Below, piece after piece: positions 22,864 to 22,985 of a stretch of DNA of 22,985 bases. The translations under genes and the position numbers were made by a program. The notes beneath the pieces are model-generated. The model saw only the letters and a program-made list of their open reading frames with translations, did not search any database and was not told the origin of the DNA. The stretch's first letter is position 1. Every line of letters starts with the position of its first letter. The DNA comes from JANRIC01 sp033765345 (GTDB taxonomy: Bacteria > Bacteroidota > Bacteroidia > Cytophagales > Microscillaceae), in assembly GCA_033765345.1 (NCBI GenBank), contig JANRIC010000172.1, positions 1 to 22,985 of the forward strand. Reading direction: 5' to 3'.

Positions 22864-22985
22864 TCATTTTTTATTAAGTTTAAGATTATCTAAAAATTCT
22901 TGTATATCTTCCATAGCAATATGTTGTTCTTTCATTTGTAAAGCTATTTCTTGAAAGGCGATGAGTTTTTCTAAACCTTCTAAGA
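22864..22985 (-). CDS. 3' end of an unidentified gene (partial)
   Basis: The minus strand has an open frame entering from the window edge and ending with TGA at 22864-22866. The last 39 residues (LEGLEKLIAFQEIALQMKEQ..., ending LDNLKLNKK) are helical and charged with a regular heptad-like hydrophobic pattern, as expected of a real protein terminus. No family could be named. It is cut by the window end, and it precedes the Rid gene in the same direction with a 113-bp gap. Confidence 0.5.
   Translation of the reverse strand, partial: LEGLEKLIAFQEIALQMKEQHIAMEDIQEFLDNLKLNKK

Overview
The window looks like chromosomal DNA from a member of the Bacteroidota, most likely a Cytophagales-like bacterium. 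Three things suggest this: a TonB-dependent receptor with an N-terminal CarboxypepD_reg-like domain followed by a lipoprotein built of DUF5689-like units, secreted proteins with signal peptides ending in ..AQ, and one promoter of the Bacteroidota type (TTG - 18 nt - TAnnTTTG). The genus cannot be fixed from the sequence alone.

Layout. 1-135 is a 9-bp tandem array directly upstream of a large secreted Asp-box/VPS10-like beta-propeller protein (166-3441), which is closed by a strong terminator. A small secreted HExxH protein follows (3651-4217). Next comes a housekeeping run: polyprenyl diphosphate synthase, purK and purE (4359-6991). From 7149 to 14186 lies a phospho-signalling cluster: a zinc-ribbon/FHA protein, a vWA-like-TM-coiled-coil-FHA protein, a membrane PP2C phosphatase, a pseudokinase with two extracytoplasmic LysM domains, and an apparently active Ser/Thr kinase with an extracytoplasmic FxLYD-like domain. 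A convergent small lipoprotein (14241-14693) and a TonB receptor/DUF5689 lipoprotein pair (15034-19422) follow. A third paralogous kinase, with an extracytoplasmic NTF2-like domain, ends the signalling region (19559-20965).

The right end (about 21000-22985) is a disturbed accessory segment. It holds an IS630-family transposase broken by two compensating homopolymer indels, a signal-peptide ORF cut off by that element, a long imperfect inverted repeat with attC-like architecture, a periplasmic Rid-family protein lacking the usual catalytic Arg, a perfect CRP-like site, and the 3' end of one more minus-strand gene.

How it may work together (inference): all three kinases share the same N-terminal kinase fold and a single TM segment but carry different outer domains (LysM, FxLYD-like, NTF2-like). 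They may sense different envelope states and pass phosphorylation to the FHA proteins, with the membrane PP2C resetting the signal. The FHA protein at 7149 has two TQIFG motifs before its FHA domain, which recalls the GarA self-inhibition layout. This module, with its LysM pseudokinase, is the best candidate here for a poorly described system.
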